A stretch of 64,000 nt of DNA from Phaeodactylum tricornutum CCAP 1055/1 (GCF_000150955.2 NC_011669.1:1742993-1806992); one strand, 5' to 3'; counted from the stretch's first letter, positions 33,023 to 45,531 are shown. Numbers and translations are program-made. The notes: generated by a model from the letters alone, not told the origin.

Positions 33023-34559
33023 ATCAGGCTTGGGAGGTCCAGTTCACTGGGCAACCATTACGATGTTCCAGATAATCTTACTCACACATATGAGTCTTCT
33101 TCTTCTAAGTATAAATCCCACACAGAATCTTGCAGTGAGTAATTGTTCCTGCCTGATTACTCTCTTACCATTTGTGGGACTGGATCCTATCATTTCTCTT
33201 CCATGAGATTCCCATTTTGCAAATACATTGCGTCATACAATAAGGCCAACACAAATCCAACGGTTCCATTGCTATCTTCAACATGATTACCATTCACATT
33301 ATCATTGGTATCTGTGACCTGTTGCGCAGACATGTTGCAATGGTGTATACCATAACAAACTTGTCTACTCCAGTCTGATAGGATTGATTGGATAAATGCA
33401 CTGCCAACAACATTTTGAGGCAATGATTGGAAGCAAGTGCCCAAAAGTGTCAACAACAAGATGGCTCAGCACAAGCAATGTAACCTGCTGGCTGAAGCAT
33501 TTTGGAGCTTAAGTTTGTGACCTTCTAGATCAGAAGAATCCACCCTGCAAGCCTTCCACTGCATTTTGGGTGATACTGTTTACTGTTGATGAGATTGCAC
33601 AGGAAGTTGCAATCACATGCCAATCTTTGCAGGGGCAACAGACTCTGTTGGGCTAGCAGCAGGAAAGTCTGTCAAAGCTGTCCACTTGGATCATTGAACA
33701 GTTTAGTGTTCATGCATTGGAAGGAATTGCTGACTTGAGCAGTGATACAGTGAAGTCCTCTGGTGGGTGCTATGGTGTTTGTACAAATTCTATTGTCTGA
33801 GTATGTGGGAGATTTGGGCACCTTAGTTGAGTAAATGCTGGCAGATATGGGTGAGGAGAGAAGAAATGAGGTAATTTTGACTGTTGCAGAGGCCATTGCT
33901 GACTTGGTTGAACAATTGTTGGACATTGTAGCAGAACAAGACACAAACAACAAATCTGCTGCTAGTTCCCTGTATCCTTCCATGCTCTTTGGTTAAGATG
34001 CATGGATCCGTGTTTTCCAAACTTCTGGCAACTCACCATGGTTGTCTTAGCATGGCTTATGACAAAGCTGCAATGAATGAATTAGAAGACCAGTTTCACC
34101 AGCTGCGCAAAGCTTACAGTAGAGAACAAACGCTCAGGGAAGAAATTGAGGCCTGCTCTGCAAGTGCTTCATTTGAGGAAGGCTGGTACCAAATGTTCAG
34201 GATTGCTTTCCCTTGCTACATGAGTTTTCTGGAGGTATAGCAACTGTTTTCCCTGGAACAAGTTAGGTGGAGTCAGATTTTTCTCTCCTGAAGTGGTCTA
34301 AAGATGAGTTCTGTGCAGCAACCACATATTTTTCTCTTGAAGGCATCCTCCATGCCAAGCAATACAAGGCTTTGCACCCAAAGTAAGTTCAAATTGCTGT
34401 AAAAAATGACTTTGGTGACATATCTGCTCCTAAGTTACAAGTGCCAAATTTAATACAAATAAATCCCAGAAACTATAGCTTATTTATTTTAAATTTGGCA
34501 TATGCCAAATTTGGAGAGGCCTGACAATCGGGCAGATTTGGGGCATATCAAGTTTTTAT

Positions 34560-34621
34560 GAGGAAAACCGCTATTCCGGTGTGAAAAACTTGAAAAAGTC
34601 GCTATTTCGGTCAGATTTGAA
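34560..34621 (+). repeat. Left terminal inverted repeat of the MULE-like MITE
   Basis: Pairs with 35077-35138 in inverted orientation with about 6 differences in 62 positions. Confidence 0.85.
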
Positions 34622-35076
34622 AATTGCAAAGTACTTTTGAGTGAGCGCGAATCGGCTTCTACAATTAGGAATAATTCAATGCTCGGTGTATGCTCTGTAG
34701 ATGATACAGCGGAGGTATCGCGCTGGCATGGATGAGCTGCTTCCAACCCATGACCTCCAGGATTTGCCACGCCTTTTCTTGTCGAGGCCCAAGCGTCGCC
34801 CCAAAGAAGCTAAATAGCCCAAGGAATGAACAGCGCCGTTAAAACACAATAACGCTATCAGCAAACGTTATTTCTACCAGCACTGGTAGCGCCTCCACTT
34901 CCGGCATTGGCAGATTGTTTAGAGCGGTACCAGCAGAGAGAGCACAGCGCCCGGAATGGAGTTGCATATCGACCAGGGCTGATGCTTGGTGAGGCACGAA
35001 TTAGACGCAGGACGTGGTGATTTCACCTTCGGCGGCATCATCACCGTCAACAACGACCAAGTGAGCCATAAAAAGG

Positions 35077-35138
35077 TTCAAATCTGACCGAAATAGCGAT
35101 TTTTTCATGTTTTTCAGACCGGAATAGCGAAGTTCCTC
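35077..35138 (-). repeat. Right terminal inverted repeat of the MULE-like MITE
   Basis: Inverted partner of 34560-34621; directly followed by the AGTTTTTAT target duplicate. Confidence 0.85.
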
Positions 35139-35263
35139 AGTTTTTATCTATCTACCTAATTCTAAGCAATATCTGCTTTTCTGTGTTTCTAGGTCAAGAG
35201 AACAAGTCTGACACAGGTATGATGTTCTAATGTAAATCATGTTACTGCTGTCTTCAATCTATA

Positions 35264-38200
35264 CTAACTGTAAAAATAAACAGCGGCGACAACCACAACA
35301 ATCGTGACCAAAGTTGAAGGAAATGCTTTTTCAAACGATACGGTCGACGAACTACTCGATCCGTTGCAAACCGATGATCCAAAGTATGTGGAGTCTCTGC
35401 AAGGTTCGCAACTGGTGTTTACGGAAGCACGACCAATTGGAGAAGTGCTTTGGGGAGGACACAAAATGGCGTCACATCCAAACATTTCCACATCACCATT
35501 GTTCCAATTCGCCTGGGTACATAATACTGGAGGGAAGCCCTCGAATTTATTGTCTCTGGCATAAAATGCCAAGTCGGTGAAACGTTTCAGGCCCGATGGA
35601 AGTTCACCCGTCAGGAGGTTGCCCGAGACGTCGAAAAACATCGGGTTTGTAGGATCTGCGGCAGCCAAAATATTTGGTGAGAGTTCACCGATGAACTGAT
35701 TCTCTGATACGTCCAAAGTTTGCATTTTCGGATGGACGTTAAAAGCGGGTAGTGTGCCGGAGAAGTTGTTATCTCCGACACGTAAGCTGATCAGTTTGCG
35801 GTTTTGTTCAAACTTCGGCAAAGTGCCGCTCAACTGATTGCTTTCGCAAAAAAACGACTCTAACCGCGAAAGCTTTCCAAGCTCGGATGGTAACTTCCCA
35901 TCGATTCGGTTGAATCTAACATCGATCTCGCTCAGAGCTGGTGCGCCACCGATGCCGTCAAGAGATGTCAGTCCAGTAGAATCGAGCTGTAAACTCCTTA
36001 ATGTTTTTGCCTTCTCTATCCCCGAGAAACCAACCGTGATCGGGTTCGAATACAACCACAAACTCTCCAACCCAGAAATCTCATAAATTTCTTCAGGGAG
36101 GCTGCCAACAAGGTTGTTCGCTCCCAGAGCAATCGACCCAACCTGAGAACCCTCGTTGCATTCAACGCCATACCATTCGCAGACATCGGTAGAGCTGCTC
36201 CAGCCTTCTTGGTTGTACCATCTGGAACCTCCCATTGTGTCATACATCGACTTCAGGATTCGTGTGGCTTGCTCTTTCTCCAATGCCGAGCAATAAGTAC
36301 TTCCGTAAAAGGTAGAGTTTTCATCCCCTGGGCACTCGTTGCATAGATCGTCTTCCGTCATCTGGCGGCCGTTGACATTGAATGTACCCGGTAGACAGAG
36401 CAATCCCGGACAAGAGAATTTGCCTACAGCCCCATTCATCCACAGCGTTTCGTCACAAAGACCATCTCCGATGCCCTCTATTTTATTATTGGCGAGATCG
36501 ATATTGAAGCGCTCGTATATTCCAAGTTCACTTGGAATCGAGCCAGTCAATAGATTGGAATCGAGGAGGATACGTATAACACCGCTGGGATTCTCAACAC
36601 TATCAAGGAAATTGCTTGGAATTTCACCTGTCAAACTGTTTGATCCAAGGTCAAGATTTCTCAGATTCGGGAAATTTGAAAAAGCTGGCAGAGTGCCACT
36701 CATTCCGGAGGTTGCCCTTTCACGAGCTGAAAGGTAAAGTCCCTCCAGTGATACTAAGCTTTCAAGCGGAGCTAGGGGCCCAAAAAAGTTGTTCTCTGAC
36801 AGTAGAAGGTTGCGAAGAACAGTCAAGCTCGCAATTGAGTCTGGGATGAGTCCGCTCAAATCATTGTGAGAAGCAACAAATGCTTTCAAATTGGATAAGT
36901 TTTCTATGGAAGGCGACAAAGTGCCCGTAAATCCACATTGAGCGATGTCGAGGAATTCCAGCGCGGTCAGCGAGTACAATTCGGTCGGAATCTGCCGGCC
37001 ATTGAATGCCGTATTATCCATTTTGAGAACACGAAGATTTGTGGCTTCGTTTAGGCCTTCGAGGGATATAACGTTCGTGGAATCGATGTAAAGCTCCTTC
37101 AGTGACTTCGAATCTTTGATGTCCCCGAATCCCATGGTAACGCTGTTTCCGCTAAGGTTGAGAACTCGGAGAGAAGGGAGATAGAACATATAAGACGGGA
37201 TAGTTCCGGATAAATTGTTGCCGCTGAGCTCAATTTTGACAACATCATCCTTTCCCTCGGAGTTCGGCTCGCAATCAACACCAAACCATTCGCAGACAGT
37301 AATCCCATTTTGTAACCAATTGTCTGCCTTTTTCCAGTCGTTCCCTCCTGTCCTTTCGAAAAACTCTCTCAAGATTTCTTCCTGGGTAAGTTGCTCAGGT
37401 GAGATGGCGCCACAGCGTGTGCTCCCGTACCAAAGCGCTGAGGCACGGTAGGTGCAAGGTTGGCAGTCTTCAGTCGACGTCCGGCGTCCGATGGTATTAA
37501 AAGTACCCGGTCCACAAAGTAAGGCATCACAGCCGGATTGCAAAAGACCATCCATCCAATCCTTCATTTCGCACACTGAATTCGGGACAGCACTGATCCT
37601 GTTCCCTCCTAAAAGAAGTTGCATCTGGCTGAAATCAGCAAGAACTTCTGGGATTGCACCGTGTACGAGGTTTTGCTGTAAATCAACAATGACTTCGGAG
37701 CTCTTGTCCGAGTGTCCAGATAGGAAAATTGAGGGGATAGTGCCCCCCAAACTATTCGCTGCTAGATAAAGCTCGCGAAGTCGTGGCGCTCGATGAAATG
37801 CTGGGAGACTCCCGACCAACCCAGGTTCACCAGCAAGCTCATCCGGTTGTCTTTCGATGGACAACACTTCAAGAGAAGACAAAAAACTTAGGCTCGAAGG
37901 AATCTAACAGAAAGGTGAGACAACGAAGTTCCTTATGGAATGTAACCTCCCTCCCTGCGAACAAAGGGTCTCTTACCTCGCCCGTCCACTTGTTTCCGCC
38001 GATGGAAAGAACACGCAAACGGGAGATCGAACCAAACATATCTGGTATCGGTCCAGAAAATCCGTTATTGCCGAGGTAGAGCTCCTCCAGACTGGAAAGA
38101 TCACCTATTGACCTGGAGACTTCGCCTGACAAGTTGTTGTGATCAAGGACTAGTCTTTCCAAAGATTCCAACTTAAAAAAATCTTCCGGTAGAGATCCCG

Positions 38201-41200
38201 TCAATCCGAGAGAGGCCAACTCGAGCTCTCTAAGAGATATAGACGAGCCGAGTCCGACTATTGAAGTGATGTTTGTCTGCGACAAGCGCAGTAGTTCTAG
38301 ACTTGAAGCACCTCCCACCGAATCGAAGTCCACGTCAATTTGGTTTTCACTGAGATCCAGTTCAATCAATTGTGTGAGGAGCCATATTCCGGAACCCACT
38401 GTCCCAACCAGATTATTATTGTCCAAGACAATACTTCGAACAAGCTCATTATGATCGCCTCCTAAATAGCAATCCACGCCATACCAGCTGCATACACTAG
38501 CAGTGCTACCCCATCCATCAGCTCGCTTCCATTGTAAACCATACAGGTCGCGGAACAGAGAATTGAGAACATCACGTTCAATATCTGGCCCACACGATGT
38601 TTGTCCAAAAAATTGGGCGTCCGACCTTGTCAGACAGGGCTCGCATCGAAGAGAAGCGGATGCGCGACCTATCCCGTTGAAGGAGCCAGCCCCACACAGA
38701 ATGAAATCACAGGAGTCTCCGGACGGCAAGGCATTCCTCTCATTCCAAGACTTTTCGCAGAGACCTTGTGGAATTCCCTCTATCTTATTGTCTGCAAGAT
38801 CAAGAGTCATTTTGTCGAATCTAGCAAGCTCGAGGGGGAGTGTACCATTGAGTCTGTTGGAATGCAGGTCGATACGGACTTCTTGAGACAAACTAACATT
38901 TTGCAGAAAATTGCTCGGAATTGCTCCTGAGAGCTGATTTTTATGAATATGGAGATCTGTCAAGTTCAGGCTTTTTTGAAATGACAGTATCGGTCCAGTC
39001 AATCCGTTGCTGATGGAGGAGATTTGCTCTGAGAGACTAAGGTACTTCAGTGACAGCAAGGATTCTAGCTCCAGCGGAAGAGGCCCCGAAAAGGAATTTC
39101 TGGAAAGGTTCAGGTACTCCAATTTTTTGAGCGACACAACTGAAGTAGGGAGCGTTCCTTTTAAGCCGCATTCAACACAAGCAAAGACTTCTAGATCTGA
39201 CAATTCTGCTAGCGCTGCAGGCAAAGCACCTCCAATATCATTCTCAGATAGGTACAGTATTTGAAGACTTTTGAGAGCGGTAATTTCAGTCGGCCATACA
39301 CCACCCAATTCGTTGCCGACTAAATGCAACAATTTGAGACTGGAAGCCTTTTCAATTCCACTCAACGAGCTCAATCCAGTATAGTCGAGATTGATATACG
39401 ATAGGCTTCGCGTCTCACTGATCCCTGTAAAGCTTATTTCAATTCCGTTCGATGCGAAATTAATCTCCTGCAACCGCGGCAGACTGTACACTGACGTCGG
39501 AATTTTTCCCTGAAGTCCGTTCTGCATCAGGTCAATACTCTTTACAAAGCCATCGCTATCACACTCAATACCGTACCAGGAGCAAAACTCTATATCGGAA
39601 TTCATCCAGTTGTCATTTAATTTCCAGTTGTCTCCGTCGGCCTCGGTGTACAATTGCTCAAGTACATCTCTCTGCCCTAAAAGAAGCTGGTCATCTGCAT
39701 CATCGCACATAACACTTCCATAATAAGGTGCCGACGATCCTTCTGGGCACGTCTCACATACGGACGAGGCATCTTCCTGCCTACCAAACAGGCTAAACGT
39801 GTTGGGTGGACATAGAATCGCATCACATGCATACAAGTCAACCGTGCCTTTCATCCAGTTATTCTGCCGACAGACACCATCAGGAATATCATTTATCATG
39901 TTGCTTGAGAGGTATAACGACATGTTTTCAAATCGGGCAAGCGAAGCAGGAATTGCGCCCGTCAGTCTGGTGAGACATAATGCTGTGTGAGATCAGTTCA
40001 TAAAGTATTATATTGATCAACGAGTTGTAAGTCTCACCTGTTCATCGCGAGATCTACTTCAATACTTGATTTTTCTTGATTGCTATCGAGAAAATTTTGA
40101 GGAATGGAGCCGGTCAGGCTATTTCTGCTGAGATATAATTGCTTTAAGTTTGACAGCCGATCAAAAGATATCAAAGGCCCTGTCAAGCCTCTCCCGGCGT
40201 CTGCGCTAGTTCCGATAATCGCATCAATGTCATTATTTCCTTTTCCATTTTCTCTTTGAATGGCAAAGAGCTCGAGGGATAAGAGGTTGTTCAGTTCGGG
40301 CGGTATGGAACCCTCAAAATTGTTATCTGATAAAGCCAATCTCTTCAGACTAGAAAGAGAACCAATGCTGGCGGGGAGCTGACCAGAAAACCTATTATTG
40401 AGTAGAAAGAGGTCCTCAAGGTTATTCATCAACGAAATCTCAATCGGCAAAGGCCCTTCAATCGCGTTAAAATTTAAAAAGAGTTGCCGTAAGTTTGATA
40501 ATTGCAGAATCTCTGGCGGAAAGGGCCCGGTCAGGTCATTGTCCGTCAGACGAAGCTCACTCAAACTAGAAGACTGGCCAACTCCAGAAACAGAATCAAG
40601 GTTTGTGCTTGACAAGTCAAGACTCCGGAGATTTGTTGCTTTGGCGATACCGTTGAAAGAAAACAATACAGCATTTTGCTGAAAATTGAGTGCTTCCAGC
40701 GAAGTGATATTATAAATTGAACGAGAAGGAGTTCCTGTGAGGCCATTGTTCTCCAAATTGATCTTAACAACCTCACCGACTGCATTACATGTCACTCCAA
40801 ACCAAGAACAGAAATCGGTCGTAGAAGTCCATCCACTATTATTCAACCAGCTGTCTCCATGAGTTGAAAAGTAAAGGTCTTGAAGAATGATCAAAGTTTC
40901 TGCTTCATCTCCCAACGAGTCGTTGCCTCCACATTTCGTCACCCCCATTACTTGAGCCTGAGCACAAGGAGAACATATAGACTCCGAAAAAGTCTGCCGC
41001 CCGAAACCATTGAACGACCCAATAGGGCAAAGAATTGCGTTACAGCCATAAGTTCCAACGAGCCCATCGTTCCAGTTTTGCTGGTCGCAGATCCCATCGT
41101 CAAGACTCGTAATACGATTTCCAGCTAGATCCAACACCAAGTTACCAAAGCGACTGGCCCAGCTCAAAGGAACCGATCCTTCGAATGCGTTGCCGCTGAG

Positions 41201-43258
41201 AAGTACTTCTATGCGGTCGTTGCCTCGCTTAGTTGCTTGTAGAAATTCGACAGGCAAACTTCCCGTCAAAAAGTTTCCTCCCAACTGTAAACTTGTCAAC
41301 TGCTCAAGCCCGGAAAACGAGGGCAATGTACCTGTAAGGTCGCCGACACTCGCGGTCTGACGGATTGACAAGATTTGCAGGAGCGAGAGATTGCCAAGCG
41401 AGGTGGGAAGCTCTCCCGAAAATGAATTTTCAGCTGCAGCAATTTCGATGAGATCCGACAGACTTCCAAGCTCTGTCGGCAACGCTCCGGTCAACGAGTT
41501 GCCGGAGATCTTGAGACGTTTCAAGTTTGTTAGGAGTCCAATACTCGAAGATAGAATACCGCTAAACTTATTGTGCGAAAGATCGAGGTCTTCCAGCACC
41601 TTCATCTGAAAAAGACTTTCCGGTACAGCGCCTTCAAGCTGATTCGACGCCAATGACAATCTTCGAATGTTTGATGAAACGATACTTCCAATGTTGTCCA
41701 AAGAAGTCAAATCCGATTGGGTCAAGACAAGTTCCTCCAATTTGGTCGCGTTTTCAATTCCTTCGAACCGAAAGTTGATTGAGTTTGCGCTCAGGTCGAG
41801 AATCCGCAGCTCTGGGAGTCGAAAAAGAGAAGGATAGCTACCAGAATCCGTCATATCATTGTTCCGGAGTCGAATTGCCGAAATATGTCCGTCCGTGGTA
41901 CACTCAATGCCAAACCACGAGCATGGCGAGAGAGCTGGGTTTAACCAATTGTCTGAATTCTTCCAAAAACGCCCACCCATTTTTTCGTAAAACTCCGTCA
42001 TGATGGCACGTTCTTCGTCGGAGCCCACAACCGTAGTCGGACAAGTCGTCGTCCCCCAGTACTGTGCTCCGGGACAAGGGGTGCATGGTCTCGACTGCGT
42101 CGCTCGACCGAACGATGCCCTTTGACCGTTTGGGCACAAAAACGCGTCGCATCCTTGCAAAGCGACTGTTCCGCTCATCCAGTCCGGGGGTATAAAATTG
42201 CAGAAGGAAGAGGACAGCGTTATGCTGTTGTCAGCCAAATAGAGATTCATGCGTTGCTTTATCAAAAGAGAGGGAGGAACAGCGCCAGTGAGGGCGTTAC
42301 TGAACAAGTCTACTTTGATTGTTTCAAATGGCGACGCAGACGCCAGAAAGTTTTCGGGAATGGTCCCACTCAGCTGATGGTTCTGCAAATACAATTCTTT
42401 GATTTTAGACAGGCTCGAGAAAGCTGGCAGGCTCCCTGACAAGCCTGGTCCCTTTTCACTTCCAAAGACGCGATGAAGCGCAAAACTTTCCAGTTCCGTA
42501 CACCTGTCCAACTCGACTGGAATTTCACCGCCGAGCGCGTTCTGAGCTAAATTCAACGTCTGCAAATGAATAAGATTACCAAGAGTAGATGGAATTGCGC
42601 CAGTCAAATCGTTTTCGTAGAGGAGCAACTCCTGCAATCCCGTCAAGTCTCCAATTGCTTGAGGCAGAGTACCCGTAAAGTGGTTGAAATTCGCAAGGAG
42701 TGATCGCAAATTTGTCAATCGCAACAGCTCCTCCGGAAGAGGCCCACGCAAACCAAGATTAGTTAGGTGCAAAACCTCCAAGCTTATCGCTGCCGAAATG
42801 CCGTCCAATGCCTTGACGTTCGTTTTGCTTAAAACAAGAGTTTGGAGGAACTGAGCGTTCGCAATCCCATCGAATTCAATAGTCAAATCAGTATTCGCGT
42901 CCAAAACCAGACTTTCTAAATAGGGAAGCTCGAAGGTCACCGCAGGTAGAGATCCTACCAGATGATTGTAAGACAAATCGATCTTCTGCACATGTCCCAA
43001 ACGACGTTGATCTGGATGGGTTCCGTTGTAGCAAGTGATGCCGTAAAATTCACAGATATTCGACGCTTCCAGCCAATTGTCGCGATGTGTCCAACTCAGC
43101 CCCGATGTGCTACCAAATACTCGATCCAAGATTTGCTTACTTTGAAGCATCGCAGCTTCTTCCTGAGCGTGAGCGCCATTGAGAACGAAACAAATGACTA
43201 CAAACAAAGTTCTCCAGAGAAAAAGCGGTCGGTACCAACTATCGCAACGTCGGGGCAT
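35264..43258 (-). CDS. Giant secreted, surface-anchored leucine-rich-repeat protein (seven modules)
   Basis: Three exons: 40038-43258, 37977-39966 and 35264-37903, with GT-AG introns 39967-40037 and 37904-37976; 2,616 residues. The ATG at 43258 gives a signal peptide (MPRRCDSWYRPLFLWRTLF, then VVICFVLNGAHAQ); earlier ATGs at 43348 and 43312 only add a poor leader. The mature part repeats one plan seven times: a Trp-rich cap (W-x-DNW, C-x-W[FY]G[IV]-x-C), about ten plant-type LRRs (L-x-x-N-x-L-x-G-x-[IL]-P), then a Cys-rich end (ILCP-x-GSFN-x-x-GR, C-x-x-C, YG-x-x-x-C). An eighth Cys cap closes the array before a Ser run and a hydrophobic tail (STLVTIVVVVAAVYFYS) with no cytosolic domain, so a GPI anchor or short membrane anchor is likely. 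No kinase is present. Likely a cell-surface adhesion or recognition protein; function is inference. Confidence 0.88.
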
Positions 43259-44392
43259 TTCTACGGCTACAGCATTTAAATGGTTTTGGTCGTAACATAG
43301 GGGTGGCGGCATGCTTAGCTTCTTTAATGAGGTGCAGCATGCATCCATCGAAGAAGTTTGTTTACCGTTCTGGTCGGTCAATCCGGTTTGCGAAGTTTAC
43401 CCGGCAATCTTCGCTTGTTTTTCGAAGTCGTGATTTTCGTTTTGCGGTCGTGTACAAGAGGTACGGGTATGAGGAATGCGATTTGTTACGGGAATGACTT
43501 ACGCAGCATCCTCACTTGTTGCCATACTCCATGTGGATGAAGCGTTTAGAAAGTGCGAATGAATCGTGTGACGGACCAGCGATATCGCGCAATAACACTT
43601 TATATATTGGACCGTTTTAGCAACTTTCGACTCCGTTGAGATATTTTTATTGTAGTTGTGCGCGCATGGCGGGAGCTTTCACATGTTTCTTGTTTTAAGT
43701 CCTGTCACGAATACTCAAGGATTTGATTGTATACAACTGAAAAATGCTGCGATTAACTGGATGAATCCGACGGCGAAAAAGAAGCACACATCGGATGCAT
43801 TCGCATACCTCACATGCGGAACCACCTAGCTCAACCACCTAGCTCAACCAAGGATTTGCATACAAGACCTTGGCATCCATAGGAGCTGAAGATAGGCATT
43901 TACCATTGCTCTCCCTGTGCCGCATTCCGATTACCATTCCCGGGGATGGCTAGTACGCACCCCTTTTCGTGAATGAGACCCACATCCACGACTCTTTCGA
44001 ACCAAGTTTCAGAAACGTTGCTTCAGGCCATTGCTTGAGGCCTTCGGGGATTCAAAAAGCAATGCCAAGCCGGCAACACCAATGAACAGATTGTTTAAAT
44101 AACCACAGTTGCATTGACGGCTCAAAACAATACTTACACAATGCAAATTGATAGATGGAAAGCCTATAGCACAAAAGGTCGCACATGCACGAAATATCGC
44201 TAGTTCCTGGAAGCGTCATAGCATTGTAAATTTCTTTATCTTGCTGTAACTGTAAGTTATGTGCTGTCGTCAATAACCAATAGCAATGAGGACATAGTTT
44301 TATGTTGTCTAATGATGTGGGTGAGTCTGCGGAAATCGTGGTTTATGGCATCGAAGACGCATTCCAACTTAAAAGTCGTTACACTCTTACAA
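43259..44392. other. Intergenic region between LRR gene and NOP16
   Basis: 1.1 kb without a supportable gene. It must hold the LRR promoter and NOP16 3' sequences. A short tandem duplication of CCACCTAGCTCAA lies at about 43,822-43,848. Confidence 0.4.
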
Positions 44393-44978
44393 TCAATGCG
44401 TGTTGGAAACGTCAGCTCTTCTCTGTTCCAGTGTCAACGACAGAAACACAGCACCCATTTTGCGCAATTTAGCTTCTGTGTGCTGCATGTAGTTCACCTT
44501 CGTATCCCGGAACATAGAACCGTAGTCGTCGTCCCATTTTTCTACGCAAGCCGACATATACTTCTCGTCCTCTTTGCTCAACGGAAAGCGCGCTTTGTAA
44601 TTAGGCTCATCGGAATCTGGTATTTCAAAAAGTTCAATCACGTGAACCTTGTCGGCTCTGGCTTTTTGTTCGCGTTCGTCTGGTAACTGGTTTGGCTTCG
44701 CTGAGAGTCCCATCTCGGCGAGGTTCGCCGTATACGACTTATTCACATCCCAATTCGCCTTCACGACTTTGTCTTTGATCTTCGGATTGGGATCCCATCT
44801 ATTCCAGGAGCGGTTCTATGAAAAGGGTGCTTTTGTTGAGAAGAAACCAAACAAAAAATGGATTGGCTTGACGAGTAACGAGACAAACGATCCCTTCAAC
44901 ACAAGCCACAAATACCTTAAGTTGAGTCCGCCCTATGCGTCCCGCACGTCTCTTCTTATTTCTTCCGTGTTTCACCAT
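44393..44978 (-). CDS. NOP16: Ribosome biogenesis protein NOP16
   Basis: Nucleolar factor of 60S pre-ribosome assembly. Exons are 44916-44978 and 44393-44815 with a 100-bp intron (44816-44915; GTATTTG donor, TTTTCATAG acceptor); 161 residues. The N-terminus is highly basic (MVKHGRNKKRRAGRIGRTQL), followed by RWDPNPKIKDKVVKANWDV and NKSYTANLAEMGL, the family hallmark (x-W-D-x-x-K-x-x-x-x-N-x-x-x-M-G-L). The C-terminal segment YMSACVEKWDDDYGSMFRD plus KVNYMQHTEAKLRKM is also diagnostic. The donor site is weak, so the first exon deserves checking by transcript data. An upstream frame reaching 45164 lacks a good start. Confidence 0.87.
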
Positions 44979-45531
44979 TCCGTGACACCACAGCAGAAAT
45001 TCTTGTTTCACGAAAACAAGTGATCGAGTAAGAAAGCTCTTTCTTGTAACTTCTGCTTCACTGTCATTAGAGCAATTTCTTTCAACAGGTTTCGTTTTAA
45101 GTGTGAGGCAGTTTCGCGCTTTTCGGTGGTTTTCGCTATGACCAGTCTGTACGTCTGTAAGCATTGAATCTTCTTTTCCTAGGATACCCTACTTATAACA
45201 TAAATCAAAACTAAGACTGTGTGTGGAGACTCTTACATGACAAAACGCGTTATTTGGAGTCGCAGTCGAAACCGTAGTCGGCACAACGACCGTATACATA
45301 CTCGTTATTCAGTGAATTCTTACTACCCGACGCTCAATGTACGACAGTACCAGAACATACCAAAAAGATGTCTCTCATGAAATACCAAGATATCGATATA
45401 GAAATTTCATTGATGCACAGGGGAGCGCTAGATCGTCGAGCAGCTTGCGCTATAGAGCGTCCTTGCCCGCGACCTAGAAAGGTCATAACCTCAGTGCCAA
45501 CCAGACGACATTGATATCGAGAAGAACATCT
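44979..45531. other. Intergenic region NOP16 / PIS-like gene
   Basis: About 550 bases between the NOP16 start and the PIS-like stop, both minus. I see no gene, RNA or repeat in it. Confidence 0.4.

Larger units (their letters stand above)
31221..34523 (+). mobile_element. Decayed hAT-like DNA transposon with inverted ends
   Basis: The ends are inverted: CAGGTTTCTCCAAATTTGG at 31221-31239 and, reversed, CAGGCCTCTCCAAATTTGG at 34505-34523 (17 of 19 alike). Subterminal copies of AAATTTGGCA occur in both orientations near 31251, 31474, 34441 and 34491. The body (31,690-34,300) reads on the plus strand in several disrupted frames: an N-terminal CCKFC zinc-finger-like part, LDMSNHMSTCYFDICAWVF, GSVAGFVTRIEKTALPRFV, LCGSCQLDL and, after an inserted block, a continuation near 33,490-33,690 (STAFWVILFTVDEIAQE, SLQGQQTLL). 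This order matches a hAT-like transposase family I remember from oomycetes and other stramenopiles. CAGG ends also fit hAT. No clean 8-bp target duplication is visible (AGTATAGG versus ACAATCGG). It is clearly dead and strongly CpG-depleted. Confidence 0.7.
34551..35147. mobile_element. 579-bp inverted-repeat element (MULE-like MITE) with 9-bp target duplication
   Basis: The element spans 34560-35138 and starts GAGGAA, ending TTCCTC. Its terminal inverted repeats, 34560-34621 and 35077-35138, are about 62 bp and match at roughly 56 positions. They contain CGCTATTCCGGT and TCGCTATTTCGGTCAGATTTG. It is flanked by perfect direct repeats AGTTTTTAT at 34551-34559 and 35139-35147. Long inverted repeats plus a 9-bp duplication are the hallmark of Mutator-like elements. 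The interior encodes only a short frame (34731-34817, starting MDELLPTHDLQDLPRL), so it is non-autonomous. CpG sites are intact, unlike the adjacent hAT-like element, so this insertion is younger. Confidence 0.85.

Noticed and set aside
31213-34531. 8-bp target duplication for the hAT-like element
   Set aside because: AGTATAGG and ACAATCGG agree at only five of eight positions, so I do not claim it.
36035-36055. GGGTTCGAATAC resembling a tRNA T-arm
   Set aside because: It lies inside LRR coding sequence on the opposite strand and no cloverleaf can be drawn.
35264-43258. Reading the LRR region as three separate genes
   Set aside because: Both 71-73-bp gaps have GT-AG ends and splice in frame within LRR units; only the first part has a signal peptide and only the last has an anchor.
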